From Acridotheres tristis (Eukaryota; Chordata; Aves; Passeriformes; Sturnidae): a stretch of DNA of 64,000 bases. The stretch's first letter is position 1. Every line of letters starts with the position of its first letter. The translations under genes were made by a program, and so were the position numbers. Shown one piece after another: positions 38,258 to 51,219 of this stretch. The notes under the pieces are model-generated. The model was given only the letters and a program-made list of their open reading frames with translations, was not told the DNA's origin and made no database searches. The DNA is taken from contig CM072885.1 of the NCBI GenBank assembly GCA_037013685.1, positions 67,435,785 through 67,499,784 on the forward strand, written 5' to 3'.

Positions 38258-40479
38258 AAATGTTTTTTCAGCCTCTCTTCAAACATCCACTTCCATCAAC
38301 CCACATTCATGCTTGTACCTTTTCTTCCTGTATGTGACACTGACACACACGTGCTTCACTCTTCTTCAAATTATCTCACACTATGAGGTTCCTGGACACA
38401 CGCACTATAACATTTAAAATCCAACAAAAGTCACCCAAAACACTCAGGGTTTTGTCTCCCACCCTGAGACAAGGTTGAGGGAGCATTTTTACCTGTGCCA
38501 AATGGTGTGAGCTTGCTATACCAGCTATAGACAGGTCCTATGAACTATGACCAGCTTGTATCTAATGTAGCCAGGTGTGGGGACACCAGAAGTTCTCAAC
38601 TCTTCCTCATCAGTGAAAAATGTCAGTGCCAAGACCAAGGGGTGCAAAGAGCTTCAGAGGTACTCAAGATGCATATACTGCATTTAGCTTCCACACTTGG
38701 CCTTGTTCCTCTGTTCTTGCCATCTCCTTCCCCCCTCACAACTTCCCATCCTTACTTCTTATGGACCTACTCTGTTTTTCCTGCCTCATCACCCTTCTGA
38801 CAACAGCAAAGAGGTTTCTCTTTAGAGATTTCTCCCATCACACTGCTAGACTTTTACCTCAGACCTTTGACACCTGTGTAAAAAGCCTGAGTTACTAGCT
38901 GGGCTCTGAACAGAACTGGGCAGCTGAAATTGCAGTAGTGAGGCTACTGCATTTTTAAAATTATATTTCTCTTGTTCTGTTCACTGGAGCAGATTATGGT
39001 TTCTGATTTCCTTCCAAGAAAAAGTGTGAGTGCTGGACAGCTGTGAAGAGAACAGGGGTGGGTGGGTTTGTATGCTCAAAGGTAGGGTTTGGCCACACTT
39101 GGAGACAGGGTAAAGAAGCAGGACCTCTTCTGCCCATTTGTGTATGAAGATTGAAGTGTTAATCCCCATGATTGGTCTGTGCTGAGGGCTTCCAGGCATT
39201 AGTAAAGTTTGCATGACAGCCCTGTCATGGCAGATGGGGACATGCTGGCAAGGAAAAGGAGACAGCAGAGGAGACAACAGAGATTTCTGTGGCAAGGAAA
39301 GCCACCTCTCCCTTACATTTCTGGAGTGAGAGAGTTTTGTTTAAGTGCTCTAATTTGTCTAGAACTAAGGATCAGTTTTGCCATAGTGTTCTATCTCATC
39401 CTTGACCCTGCCCCTTTCTTGTCCCAGACTCCTTCTTATTTCTGATCATATCCCTTAGTTTCTAGAATGTTCTTTTTCTACAAGGCTGTCAGTCATACAT
39501 TCTTACACTGTGGGATCATTTTTGTCATGTTCTTTGTCAGACCTTCCTTTTGTCCTGCTGATTCCAGAGGCCCTGCTTATCCCCTGAGCCTGAGTTTGCC
39601 TGCCCTCCTTCTGCTGGGATTTGACAGATAAATTGAAGAAGGAGTGATCACCTGTTTCAGTAATTTAAAAACTTTGGCAAATTGCGTCCAAAGATGAGTC
39701 TGAGCTAGAAAATCCTGATTTGGGGATGAATGACAATGACCCCTATATCATGTTGCATCTGGGCTTCTCATATCTCAGTGCTGATCTCTTCCTGTCCATT
39801 TGATGCCTTTTGTAGCTCATCCCACACTGAAGGCCTCATGTATTCCTTACTTTTTTCCCCAGTCTTTCTCATGTCATTGCCATTTCTAATGCCTCCAAAC
39901 CCCAACAGCAGTCCTGAATCTGTCTGTGTGTGACACAATATTCTGTGCAGAGATAAAGATGGTCAAAGTCACCGTGGCTATTTGAAGGTGAGAAACAGGC
40001 ACAGAGAGTTATTGAACTCACTGTTTAACTTTATGCTAGCCATAAAACATCTCCTAGCCTCTGCCAGATCCTGCAGCCTGCCATGGGCTTCCTTCGTGTC
40101 CAAAGTCACATGTACAATGCAGTGAGGAAGGCAAAAGAATGTCAGAGAGGGAAAAACACGGAGTCAGCATGGAGCTGATATCCATATAGTGCTCTGGAAT
40201 GGCTCTGTAGGCTTCTAGGAGAAGCTCATCATATCATTTACAGAGTCTGTCACCCTGCTCAAATCATGAACAGGTTCACCATTGAACCAAGGCAGAACAA
40301 AAGTCAATCAAGACTGAAATATGTTGGTCAGACAGCCTGAATAGGCAATCGTTCCTGGGTGAGGCAAGCATATGAGCTAAATCAGCTCATCAGGGCTCCT
40401 GGTGGGAGAGCCTGGTACACAGGGGCTCCCTCTGCAGCTCTTCTGAGTCCCACTGAATGGACAGCCAGTCACAAGTGGT

Positions 40480-40830
40480 GCTGCTGTGAATTCTGATAAA
40501 TCAGCTCGGGTTTATTCTCTTTTCCCCTTCCTGATGGTTTCTCTAAATGAGATCAATCCTGTCAGAACTGATGCCACTAATAACCATCAGCCATCTAGTT
40601 TTAATTAGAGTTTGCTTCATTAATGCCCCAACTCCTCTCTGCACAGCAGATTAAATAATGTACTTGCAGCTCATTTACACAAACCCCCAAACTGCAAGGC
40701 TGAGCTGCAATCCTTTAATTAAACAGCCTGGCTGATCCCTACCGCTGCCTCGGCTCATCAGTCTAAGCCGATTAAAGAGAATAGGGACTAATAAAGAGCA
40801 TAAACAGGGAAGTGACTCTCAGCTCTTCAA
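40480..40830. promoter_or_regulatory. Candidate conserved intronic enhancer with homeodomain-type sites
   Basis: Clustered TAAT motifs include TTAATTAG (40601-40608), CATTAATG (40618-40625), the palindrome TTTAATTAAA (40714-40723), GATTAAAG (about 40769) and ACTAATAAAG. A forkhead-like TAAACA occurs near 40801. Several CpGs are retained between 40742 and 40770 (taccgctgcctcggctcatc), unlike the flanking intron. This mix is typical of developmental enhancers. Conservation cannot be measured here. Confidence 0.4.
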
Positions 40831-43800
40831 GGGACTTGGAGACTCCAGTGGTGATCAGCTTCTTTCTCCTCCTCTAGCTGGAACTGTACCTCAGCCCACA
40901 TCCCTTCTGTCTGGGACCTGCAAGAATGGTTCTGTTTTCAGCAGGAGCTCAGACTCGTCCTGTGGGACAGGAATCCTTTGGGAGACAGGAAAAACACAGC
41001 AGAGAAGGAGAAAGAGAAGGGACATCAGAACAATGAGATGAGGGACTGTCTGACTGCAGTCAGAGACTAGCAGGAGTTGCCTTGCAGCTCAAGAGAGGGG
41101 CAGGAGGAGAAGCAAACGCAGGGAATAACAGTTGGAGGTTGACTGCCAGGTACAATCTGGGACAAAAGTTTGTCTCTGCTTGTGGTTTGTGATGGTCATT
41201 GTTGTTCTTGTGTCTTCTTCCCTAACATTTCTCTGCAAGATTTTTTGCTCTTTCTTTGCTGCCAGCTAAAAATGCCTTGGCTTCACATGGATGAGAATGA
41301 TTAGGAACATGTCAGTGTCTAAGCATTCAACAGAAGCCAACTCAATGAGGTGGTTGAGATTATTCCCACTCATCTTGTTCTGCTTTGCTTCACTGACTGC
41401 CACAAGCAGAGCTAGCCCCCTTCTCTCCTCCAGCATGTGATTTCCTTGTGGGGAAGTTGCAGCTCCATGAGTTTAGCAATGCAAATTTCCCACCTGGCTG
41501 CTTAGCTGGGTTGCACCAGCAATTAGCCAAACTGATGCTGTAGGCCATGAATATTAAGAGACAGATTTGATCCCAGATTCTGTCAAAATCTCAGAGCCAA
41601 AGTGCAGGATGAGGTGATGGCAGCAGCAGGCAGATTTCTGTTCCTGAACTCTAAGAGCTTTCCCATATCAAAGGACAGTATCAACCCTTCACCATTGTCT
41701 CCACTGGACTTGTACATCACCACCTTCATGACCATAAGCCATCTTGCAGGTTGGGTTTCCAGTGGGGATGCCAAACATCAGGTTGAGTGACATGAAGAAA
41801 CTCCAGGGATGGCAGTAGGAGCTAACCCTGCTCCTTTGCTGAGGTGCTGATTAGACTCTAATTTAGCCAAACCCTATAATTTCATAAAGCAATGGCTCTT
41901 TTTCTTGCTGGCTTTTTCCTATTAATGGCAGGGTTTCATTCTAGGGATTTGAATAGCCTAGTAATTGCATTTCCCACTTCTCCCAGTCACATAGAGTGGA
42001 GACTGGCATCCCAGAACAATGACCTTAAAATGTGTCCAGCAGCAGCCCAGTTCTAAAAGGATTACATACCATTTTCCTTTGTGTGAGGTAATAGGGCTGA
42101 GATGAGAAAGATTTGTTTCTATTAGAGTAATGAGAGGAAATGATGGAGTCACAATTGGAGGGAAGAGCATATTCATTCAGTTGCCTTTCATAGGCTTTTC
42201 GGAGTCTGCCTCTGTGGCACTGAATAGGAAATCAGCAGAAAATCACCTCTCCTGCTGTGATGGGAAAAGTTCTACAGAAAACTTTAAGCATCAGGGGCAG
42301 GTCTGCTTTGGCAATGGACTTGGGAAGAGCACTGGAGTGCTGAAGCATTGTGGAAGAAGTGCAGATGAGACCTGACCTGCTTTTAAGGCAGGAAGAGAGA
42401 GCAGTCTTCTGGAAGGGCTTGGATGTGTACTTGGAAGAAGGGCTAGGATCTGAAATATCTTTGGAAAAGTTGGACAAGCTCTGTTCATATTTTCCACACT
42501 TTCCAATAGGGACACTGATGCTTAGATCAGGGTTGAAACATGATTAGTGCCACAAATTTGTGAAGTGTATACTTCATGATTGTGGGCCAATGAAATTATA
42601 ACTCAATATGATTTAAACTTTGAACCGCTGTGGACTGATTTGTAAAGTGCTGCTGAATTAGTCACTGTAACAGATTGGCTAATTCCTGGCAGCAGTTTGT
42701 GGTAAGGAGACATGTGGACCATTCTCCAAACCAGCCTTCCTTGCATTTCTGGAGAAATTCCCTCTTGCCCCACTTGTGATTTACCAAAGTACTGAAATGG
42801 AAATGTGTGTTCTTGCTGGAGGAAGCCCTTGGTGCTGGTTGTTCCATTTTTCTATGTGAGAGGCTGATAAGTGAAAGGACAGCTTTTGGACAGTTTGTTC
42901 AAACCAAACCTTCAAACATCTTTCTTGATAGCTCTTCGAGCTGCATGAGTGTGCTGCACCCTCAGCAGCACATGCCTAAAGCCCAAAATCTGACTTCATT
43001 TACTTCTGGACATCTCTGTCTCTGACTCTTCATGTCTCTTTACCTGAACTCTTTGTTTCCATTGAACATGCATTTTTTTCTTTGTCCTGTGAAGTCATGT
43101 TGGGAGATGTTGGCACAAAGGAGCCATGAATTTTATCCACTGCACTGTCACAGCATCACATCCCTCTTTGACTCCTCACTGCTGTAGCACAGGAGCATCT
43201 CTCCTTCCACTACAAAGTTCTCACTTTGCCTTTGGGTCACTTTAGATTCTCTAATAGTTAGATTCTCCTGAGAAATCCCCAGACCTTGTTTGGGCTCTGA
43301 TTGTAAAGTCCCTTGAGGCTGAGGCCCATGAAGCTGTTGAGAACTGAACCACTCAAGTGGATGCTCACTCTGGACATCACTGGAGTACCTTGGTAAACAG
43401 GTGGATAGTGATGATTTTCCACCAATATCCATCACGCTTTAAGCATTACAGTTAAACAGCTGAGCTACTCAACATTTTATCCAAACTTGCAAAAGATTGA
43501 ACTTTCCTGACATGACAAATGCAAATCCAGTTCATGAAAAGGGAAATTATCATTTCTGATTTAGGATTGCTGGCAGGATGTTGTATATAGAATCTGGAGG
43601 TCAGTGCTTCATCTCAGCTTAGAGCTGTTCTGTGGCTTTGGCTCAGGTGTGAAGTGTGATGATGATTCTAGTCTGTATCAAATCAGATCTATAACCTTCC
43701 ACTTAAAGAAGCCTAAATTCTGCTGAATTGGCCTCCAGCTGTCAGTGTCAAGTGCATATTCCTACAATCAGTGGACCATGGAGGCTGAATTCTTCTCTGA

Positions 43801-46800
43801 TTCTTAATGAAGAAGACTCCAGCTTAATCTTAACAGGATGTGGACATGCCAGTGCAAAGCAAGCCTCTACATCCATGGTCTTGTGTACTCTAAGGACAAA
43901 TGACCATACACGAAGTTCACAAACCTGACTTCTTTCACTCCCCCCAAAGTCCTCCAGAGCACTGCTTTTGAATATACACATAATTTTGAGCAACATTTCT
44001 GCTTTGCTAGCACATCCTGTTTGTGCTTCTCATTTCTTTTCCTTATTGAGGTCATGGGCATGAAGTGAAGATTTTTTTTATTGCTTCTTAACAGCTCATC
44101 TCTTATTCTTCCATCCCTGTAGACTTTATAATCCCGTTCCAGACAGTACCATTGGAGGTTGCAGGGGAGCTGCAAACAGGCAGAGATGTGTCAGCAAAGT
44201 TCACATAAATATTCCCCCAGCTCACAGTTTTCAGAGTTTTGATTTCACTCTGAAACACAAACATGTGGGCCAAGAGTAATGTCTAGACCCAGAGTGAATT
44301 CTTCCTAAGCTTGGGAGTGAGCAGATTCCTCACTTTTTATGGGAATTTTGTACAGTTTTGTACAGTGAGGACTAGCAGCTTCCATTGCTTTGCAGGAGCC
44401 GAAGTCCAGAATCACAAAGATGTTTAGTGAATGTAGATTTAGGGTAAATATGGATACAATTATAAGTGAAAAATATTTTAGAAAACATCCTTAACATCAT
44501 AGTTACCAACAACCTTGGGAATCTCTTGCAGGGAGGTATAGTTGGGAAATCTTCTGGTACTAGGACCTGGGAGGAATCTTTCTGGAAGCATCCAAAGAAA
44601 CAGGAGGTCAGTTTCAGATGCATCGTCTCAGTCCTGTAAAGGAGCTCCACCAGGACATTTTGGCACTCTCTCCCACACAGGCATTTCCCTGCTCCTCTCC
44701 AACAGCTGGTGCAGCTACTTTCAGGCAAGTGTGGAGAACATGAGGGTGGGGAAATAAATTGAGGAATAGATTGGCTCTTCAGCAGAAAAAAAAATATTTC
44801 TGGTGGAATCTGGAGTCTCCCTGTCACATTAGTGCTTTGCTTGCCTCTATCAACACCTTTCTTTGGGAAGGTGGAAGATGCTAGGAGAGAGAGGCTGAGG
44901 AAAACACGCTTGAAGTATCATCTTTTGAAACTGCAGAGATGCCCATCAGACACATTTTCTGAGAGCCTGAAGCTGTATCCAGCCATTGCTTGGCCACATG
45001 TTCTTCCAGCTCTTTATTTTCCCCTGTTGCTTATGTGAGTCCTGCCCTAGAGGAATTTAGAGTTGGATTCAAGTGCATTTCTCCCACATGTGCCAGTAGT
45101 TGCTATTTCTGGGGCCATGATAATATGTGTGAAAGAGGATCAATCACAACCAACTTTACAGCTGTGGGAGCCACTTTCAACTGCTCTTGAGATCAGTTAG
45201 TGGCATTTATACTGGGCAGGTCACCCTGGCTTGCAAATCATCCTCATGTTCTCTCTCCTGTACTGCAAAGAATTTCTTGTCCAAACTATGGCAACTTTTT
45301 GGTACCAGGCATACCAGGAATGCAACATAGACACCTGCTCTATCCTGTGTTTTCTGTGTGATGATGCTACATCAGACATGCATGAGAAGAAGCTGTGCCA
45401 GCCTTGGAAATTGCCCTGTATCTTAGCACTAGAAAATGGGCACAGATGCTTTGTAAAGTAACGGCAGATGGACTCACACCATTCACACTAATCTTCTGCT
45501 AGTATTGTCTGACCTGATCTGCATCAGTCAAGATGCACCCACCCCCAAAATGGAGCCACTGCAGATCTTTTGTGCACCATGTGTGTGCTCTGTTGAACTG
45601 GACAGGTGGTTTCTGTGGACCCTCTGTCCACATACTTGTTAATGGCTTACAAGGCAGAGACAGATAGGGCAAAGAGATGAAAAAAAGAGTCAAGGAGAAA
45701 GAAAGGGAGAGACACTCATCCCAACAAATGTTACAGTGCTACTGTAAGAGGAATGGATGGCAAACATACTATACAGAGAAAAAGAATAACAGGAAAGAAG
45801 GAGCCAGAAAAGCAGAAAGATAAAATATAGTGTAAATGAAAGAAGGAACTGCAGGGAACAAGAACATATGAGCAGGAGATAAATGAGCAGGTCTCTTGGC
45901 TGGAATAGTCCTGTTCATGCCAGCATTCTTTGGCAGTGACACAATGAGACTGTGGCCTTTTATTACACATTTTCTTGTAGTGTGATGACAATCCAAAGGC
46001 CTTTGTCTTTTTGGTGCTCTGCAACATTAACTCACTTCTATGCAGGTTCATCTTCTGGTCAGCCCTATGGGACAGGCTCTGTGCTCAGATACACTAAACT
46101 CTCCCTTTGGAAAAACATCTCTGTGCACTAGAATTCCTTCTCCTGCATGTGGCCCTGGCAGATTTTAACATGCTTCAGGAAGAACTTCAGGAAGAGTCTG
46201 AAATGCTGAAGAGGAGCACACTATGCAGCTGCTCAGGCCACTCTGAGTTCTGCAAACAGAAATAGATAGCTGAGGGAGTGCATGCAAAAAAGTTGGGAGG
46301 TATTTTGGACTGTCATGTCACCTGTTCAAAAACTGCAGAATAGCTGGAGACTATTCCATCTTCTGTGAGAAAACATCATCCTGAAGAAAAGTGTCATGAA
46401 TGGAGTCTGAGTTCAGTGAGATTTCTCTTGTGAGACTGTGAGACCTAATTGTGGCCACATCACTTGGAGATGTGTTCCAGTAACTTTTAAGCACTTCTGC
46501 TTGGCACCTGATTCTTTAGACACACACAGATTGTACCATCATTCCACTGGAACCTAATTGCCTGGTGATTAGAGCTGTGTGTTACCTTTGTTGTGTCCCA
46601 CACTGCTTTCCTGTGAGCAGGTTATGATGCTGTTATTTTTGTCTGTGTATCTGGGTTGACTGCAATATCTCTCATTCCCTCTTTTGCAGAAAGAGGGAAG
46701 ATGGGGATAGGCTGCCCTATGTATACACTGCTAGTGCTTTTTTCCATATGCCTCCAGAGGTGATTGGAAAAATATAACCAATTCCTGTAATTTCCCAGAG

Positions 46801-49800
46801 TGATGTGAGTGTGGTAGGTTGAGATGCACAAACCAGAATGATGCAGAATTGTGTTGTGAAAAATATCTCTGTGCTGTTACAGCACAACTGGATCTGATAA
46901 GGATGTTACAGAATGTCCTAAAATAGAGCATATTGGCCTAGATCCTCCACTGAGGAAGGTGCAATCCACAGGAATAAAGCCATTTAAAACACCAGCCAGG
47001 ACACTGCTCAACAAAGTAGTAGGATTGGTTGAGTCTAGGCAAACTTCATGGGTTTTTTATGATCTTGCCCCAGAAGTTCTATGTCTGACTACAGAGAATA
47101 GGGGTAGGAATAATTTACATTCCTCATAGGTAAGAAAAGTTGAGGTGCTATAGGAAAAAATGAGCTTGTGTGACGAAATGTGTAAGTTGCTAAGTCATCC
47201 TGTTTTCCAAATGGGAAAAAGAGATAGAAAAAGAAATGGGACCTCAGGGAAGAAATGTGACATGAAGTGGATCAGAGTGTAAATGAAGCAGCAGAGAAAA
47301 AATAGGTTAAAAACTGGAAAACTAGAGCTTTGTGCCTACTGCATAAGGCTGTGGGGGTGGTCACTGCGTTGGGGAAAGGAGGAAGGAATGCTAACCCTGC
47401 TGTTTCTATCTTGGTCTTCAGCCAAAGGGCAGTGCAAACCTCTAGATCTGAACACAGTGACAAAGTTAAAACATGGATAAAGCTGGTGAATGCTGTTTGG
47501 ATTGTCTGTATTGAGAGGGATGTTGAATTATGGCTATGTTCCTCTATGTTGGGGAGAACAAGGCTTCTTTCCATTTGGTTTGATACAACCAATGACCTGC
47601 TGGGTTGCAGTAATCACAAGAGATGAAATAGCTGAGATACTTCAGAATAGGAATAAAATTTATCTGAGTTACACCAAGATCTACCTGTGAAGTGGCTCAC
47701 TCACTGTCTTCACAAATCAACGACCCTGATCCCTTAGGGAAGAGCCCAGAGGTGCATTCCAACCTGGAGTCTGCCACAGCAGGTAGAAAAAGAAGACTGC
47801 AGAAGCCCTTGCCTAGGATTATAAATGCCAAGAGCCATGTCCCTCACCCAGCTCACTGCTGGACTGGGAGAGAAATGGGCTGAGGGACATGCAAGCTTTG
47901 CTTGCCTTGTAGAGACTCTGCTGCTTCCCAGTCCTGAATTCATCTCATCATTTTAGCAGTGAAATTCTATCTTCTGCATGATTGCACCGGCAGGCTTTTA
48001 TCAGCGAATTTGGTGATGTTCAAACCTGCCTCAGGGATGGGGAGCCAAGAGATCTGACTCAAAGTGGCAGAAAGACTGCTGCTGAGAAGCCAAGTTTCTC
48101 TTTCCTGGGGTGCTGAGTGGGCAGTTACACTAATGCAGGATGCCATCTGTTTTTTCCTTGTCTAAAAGGTCGTGTTTACCAAACATTGCAGAGGCAAGAG
48201 AGGTCTGGGGTTAAAATAAAAGTAATTAAACCCTGCAGAGGAGGACCTCCTATGCCTTCAGTGTCCACTTGGTGCTCTTCACACCTCAGTGAAGCACAGG
48301 TGCCCTGTTCAAAGCAGCCACAAGTGACCTTGTCTGCAGTGCCAGGCTATGGGGCTTGTGTTTAACGTGCAGAGACAGCACAGCAATCAGCCCGGGGTGC
48401 CAAGCCCCAGGGTGTGACAGGCAGCTCACAAAGGGGCTCCCCTTCCTCTGTGCTCTGCAGCTGGTGAAACGGGAGCCATGGATGGGGAGAGAAAGAAGGA
48501 GTGTGCCAGGGACTATAAGAAAAAACTATGACAGCCACCCAGCACCAGCCTTGCACCATGGACACCACTTCTCATAAAGTCAGAGCTGCCTTTGCTATTC
48601 CAAGCCACCCTCTGGAGGATCCTGTCTGTCCTCTTGGAAAAGCAGAGATCTTAGTTCCCAGCTAGATGAAATCTGGAGAGCCAGGCCCTCAGACTGGCAG
48701 CCAGCCCAGTCTGACACCTGAACAATCATTTTTGCACCACGAGGACATGGGGTGCTTCAGAAATATTTACTTCCTGCAGTGTTGTTCTGTAGGAAAAAGC
48801 ACACCACCACAACAATGTGGGAATTACACAGCACAAGGGGATCAAGTTTAAAGACTAAAGTCTGAAATGAAGGCCCTGACTTTGGCATGTTGGTCCCTGT
48901 GGGACAGGAGGCTCTTGCTAGTATTATTACATTCTCTGTCTGCTTAATGTGCATCTCACCCAAACCAAGTGATGCTGAAAAGATGTTGCCTGGTTCAGTC
49001 TGTGCTAAAGGATGTTAAATTTAATTGATTTCCAATATATTTACTGTACCATGCTGTGAAATCTATTTTACAGGTGTGTGTGGGCCAGACCTTTTATGAA
49101 ATAAGTAATATATTCTGGATGGGTAATGAGCTTGGCTACTTACCATTAATTCCTCCTGGGTAAAACTAGTGTGGCTTGATGCCACTGCTTTGCAAGGTGC
49201 TTTGTGAATGTCGACAAAATCAGAATTTTGTTCCTATATTTGTCTTTGTTGGGGGAGACTGTCTGAGAAAACTGCAGCTTGGCTGGCAGAGGATGATTTG
49301 CCAAGATCAAGTTCCAAGTTCCCTGCCTTTCTGGCGGGAGAGACTTTTGCCTTCCATCAGTTTCAGCAGGCTCCCAGAAAGCATTGCCTCCAAATGACCC
49401 TAAAACTTGAAATTATAAGCAAATCAGAAGCAATTCTTGTGCACTCGGACCCCCTGCATGTCAGAAATCTCTGAATCTTGAAAAGATCCCATAATATATT
49501 ACCAAGCCTTTCTCACCCCTTTTTTTCCCCATTGAATTCTGATGAACCCATTCACATCATGGGTGTCCTCAGGGAACACTGAAATTAAATAAACTGAAAA
49601 GGCATTTTGGACCCTGCTAAGTCAGCATTTGATTTTCTTTTATTTTTTGGTGAGCAGGGAAGCTTTGGAAAGACAGAGGGAGTACAGGTTCTTGCAGACT
49701 TGGGGTCTGGGCTCCATTCTACTGGCATTAGCTAGTCAACTCTTTTTCTAATTATCTATGTTGTACTTTGTAGGGTTTATTTTATCCTGACATCTCTAAA

Positions 49801-49814
49801 GCTTTGAAATCTCA

Positions 49815-49885
49815 TATAAGTCTAAGGCCATGAGAGGCAATTAATTAGGCCATTAATCACTTAGAGCAATTTAAGAACGGTATAT
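49815..49885. promoter_or_regulatory. Candidate homeodomain-site cluster in intron 2
   Basis: AATTAATTAG (49839-49848) and CATTAATCAC (49851-49860) are 2 bases apart and are followed by gagcaatttaag. Paired TAAT cores at this spacing resemble homeodomain dimer sites. The evidence is motif-only. Confidence 0.3.
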
Positions 49886-50669
49886 GTACAATAACAAACC
49901 AATCCTCATAAGGAGCACTGTGAAATGGATGTATAAATTTTTGTGGTTTTTCACAACTAATCCAGGTAGCCTTGGCCTCAGTTACAGGTCACAATCCTGC
50001 TCACTGACCTTGAATACCATGAAGAAGGAATTTGGTAAGTTATACACGGGAAACAGAAATATGATCTTCTCCTGGAATGACACAGGGACACAAAAAAGAG
50101 TCGTGATTAGCCTCTGCAGTACTTTTGTAACACTTCACAGCCATAGCTTCCTTCTGTATGATTAGCTAGACCTTTTTGCATAACCATTGAACCTGGCTAC
50201 AAGAACATCCTCTTCTTCTGTGACTCTTAAACCACTCACCAAAACCAGAGGTGCCACTGCTGTTTTCTGTTACTCTGTTATTGCTCTTATTAATTGCAAT
50301 TTTTTTTCTTGGAAAAGGGGGGAAGGCACAAAGAGATGAGTTTTGTATGGTGACCACATGGGAGCTCTGTAGCCCTGGAGTGATCAGTGAGAAAGCTCAG
50401 TTTTAATTTCATACAGGACTAACATTATTGTCCCTGAGAAGAGACACTCTTCTGGTCCTTGAGCCCTCTTTAGCCACTCAGCCACTCTGCAAACACTTTT
50501 CTGAGAACTCTGAAAATTCCTTTCAGACCATGAAGTGATTCTGGTATTTGACAGTGGTGCAATGGAATGTAACGTCTGGAGTGTCCAACCTGTGTGTTCC
50601 TGCCTGCAGGTCTGCCTTGAAACTGCCTTGAAATGTTTGAGGGCAAGGGGCTGAGTGTTGTTTCTCAAG

Positions 50670-51219
50670 TGTGCTGGTTTGAAAGCAAAACCAGTGAGAG
50701 ACTCCAAGGCAGAAATACAATTTAATAGGAAAAAAGAGAAAAAATAAATACATGCAATAGTACAAAAGAAAACCACTGACAGAGTCAGAATGCAACCTGA
50801 CACCCTGCTAGTTAGGGTGGTGGTAGCAGTCCAGATGAAGTGTTCTTGTTGAAGTAGTGATGCTGTAGAAAGGTCTGCTAGCTCTTGTCCTCTAGAATCC
50901 AGTGGAAAAAGGCTGCCTTGGTGTTCCAAATCTCAGATTTTATCTGGGTAAGAAATGTTTGGCTCCTCTCCCTGGGTGGGGCATCTCCCAATGGGATGAT
51001 GGAATTTCTCAGTCATGTAGTGGGACTCAATAGCCCATTAACAGGAGATACCTCCTGGAGGAAGGATGGGTTGTGGAAAAGATCAAGAACTCTGCCCCAG
51101 CTGGTTTTAACAGCTGGTCCATTAAGAGAAGATATCTCCCATGGAGATGAGGATCACTGCCCCACCTGGTTTTAACAGATGATGATAGAATACACACTTT
51201 GGGGCACATCTTTAGGACA
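50670..51219 (-). mobile_element. Solo LTR of an ERVL-type endogenous retrovirus
   Basis: The element starts TGTGCTGG and ends GGACA on the + strand, so it has TG...CA ends in either orientation. It is flanked on both sides by the 5-bp direct repeat TCAAG (50665-50669 and 51220-51224). A 5-bp target duplication is usual for ERVL-type elements. The minus strand shows the LTR order: U3 with a tandem duplication, a TATA-like GATAAAATC (complement of 50936-50944), a polyadenylation signal ATTAAA (complement of 50721-50726), and the end AACCAGCACA. Nothing of gag, pol or env adjoins it, so it is a solo LTR left by recombination. From memory, similar LTRs are common in songbird genomes. It lies antisense to IQSEC3 in the 18-kb intron. 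A 181-aa minus-strand open frame overlapping it at 50384-50929 has no family resemblance. Confidence 0.86.
51035..51181 (-). repeat. U3 tandem duplication inside the solo LTR
   Basis: Two related blocks with a period of about 84 bases start CCATTAACAGGAGATA (51035) and CCATTAAGAGAAGATATCTC (51119). Each block ends with a version of CTGCCCCAGCTGGTTTTAAC (second copy CTGCCCCACCTGGTTTTAAC). The second block has lost about 20 bases. In the element's own orientation they lie near the start of U3, where retroviral LTRs often carry duplicated enhancers. Confidence 0.75.

Larger units (their letters stand above)
38019..50664. other. Intron 2, first part, without genes
   Basis: An AC repeat and two candidate homeodomain-site clusters are present. 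Open frames up to 151 codons on the minus strand (44372-44827) lack any recognisable domain. Confidence 0.72.

Noticed and set aside
37922..38386. 154-codon + frame overlapping the 81-nt exon
   Set aside because: It reads the exon in a different frame from the conserved NETVLHQF frame, and it runs across the donor and an AC repeat.
44372..44827. 151-codon minus-strand frame
   Set aside because: Low-information composition, no domain and no supporting splice or promoter context.
50384..50929. 181-codon open frame on the minus strand, the longest non-exon frame
   Set aside because: About half of it lies in the U5/R part of the solo LTR, the rest is flanking intron, and no domain is recognisable. 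A frame this long is plausible by chance in 64 kb.
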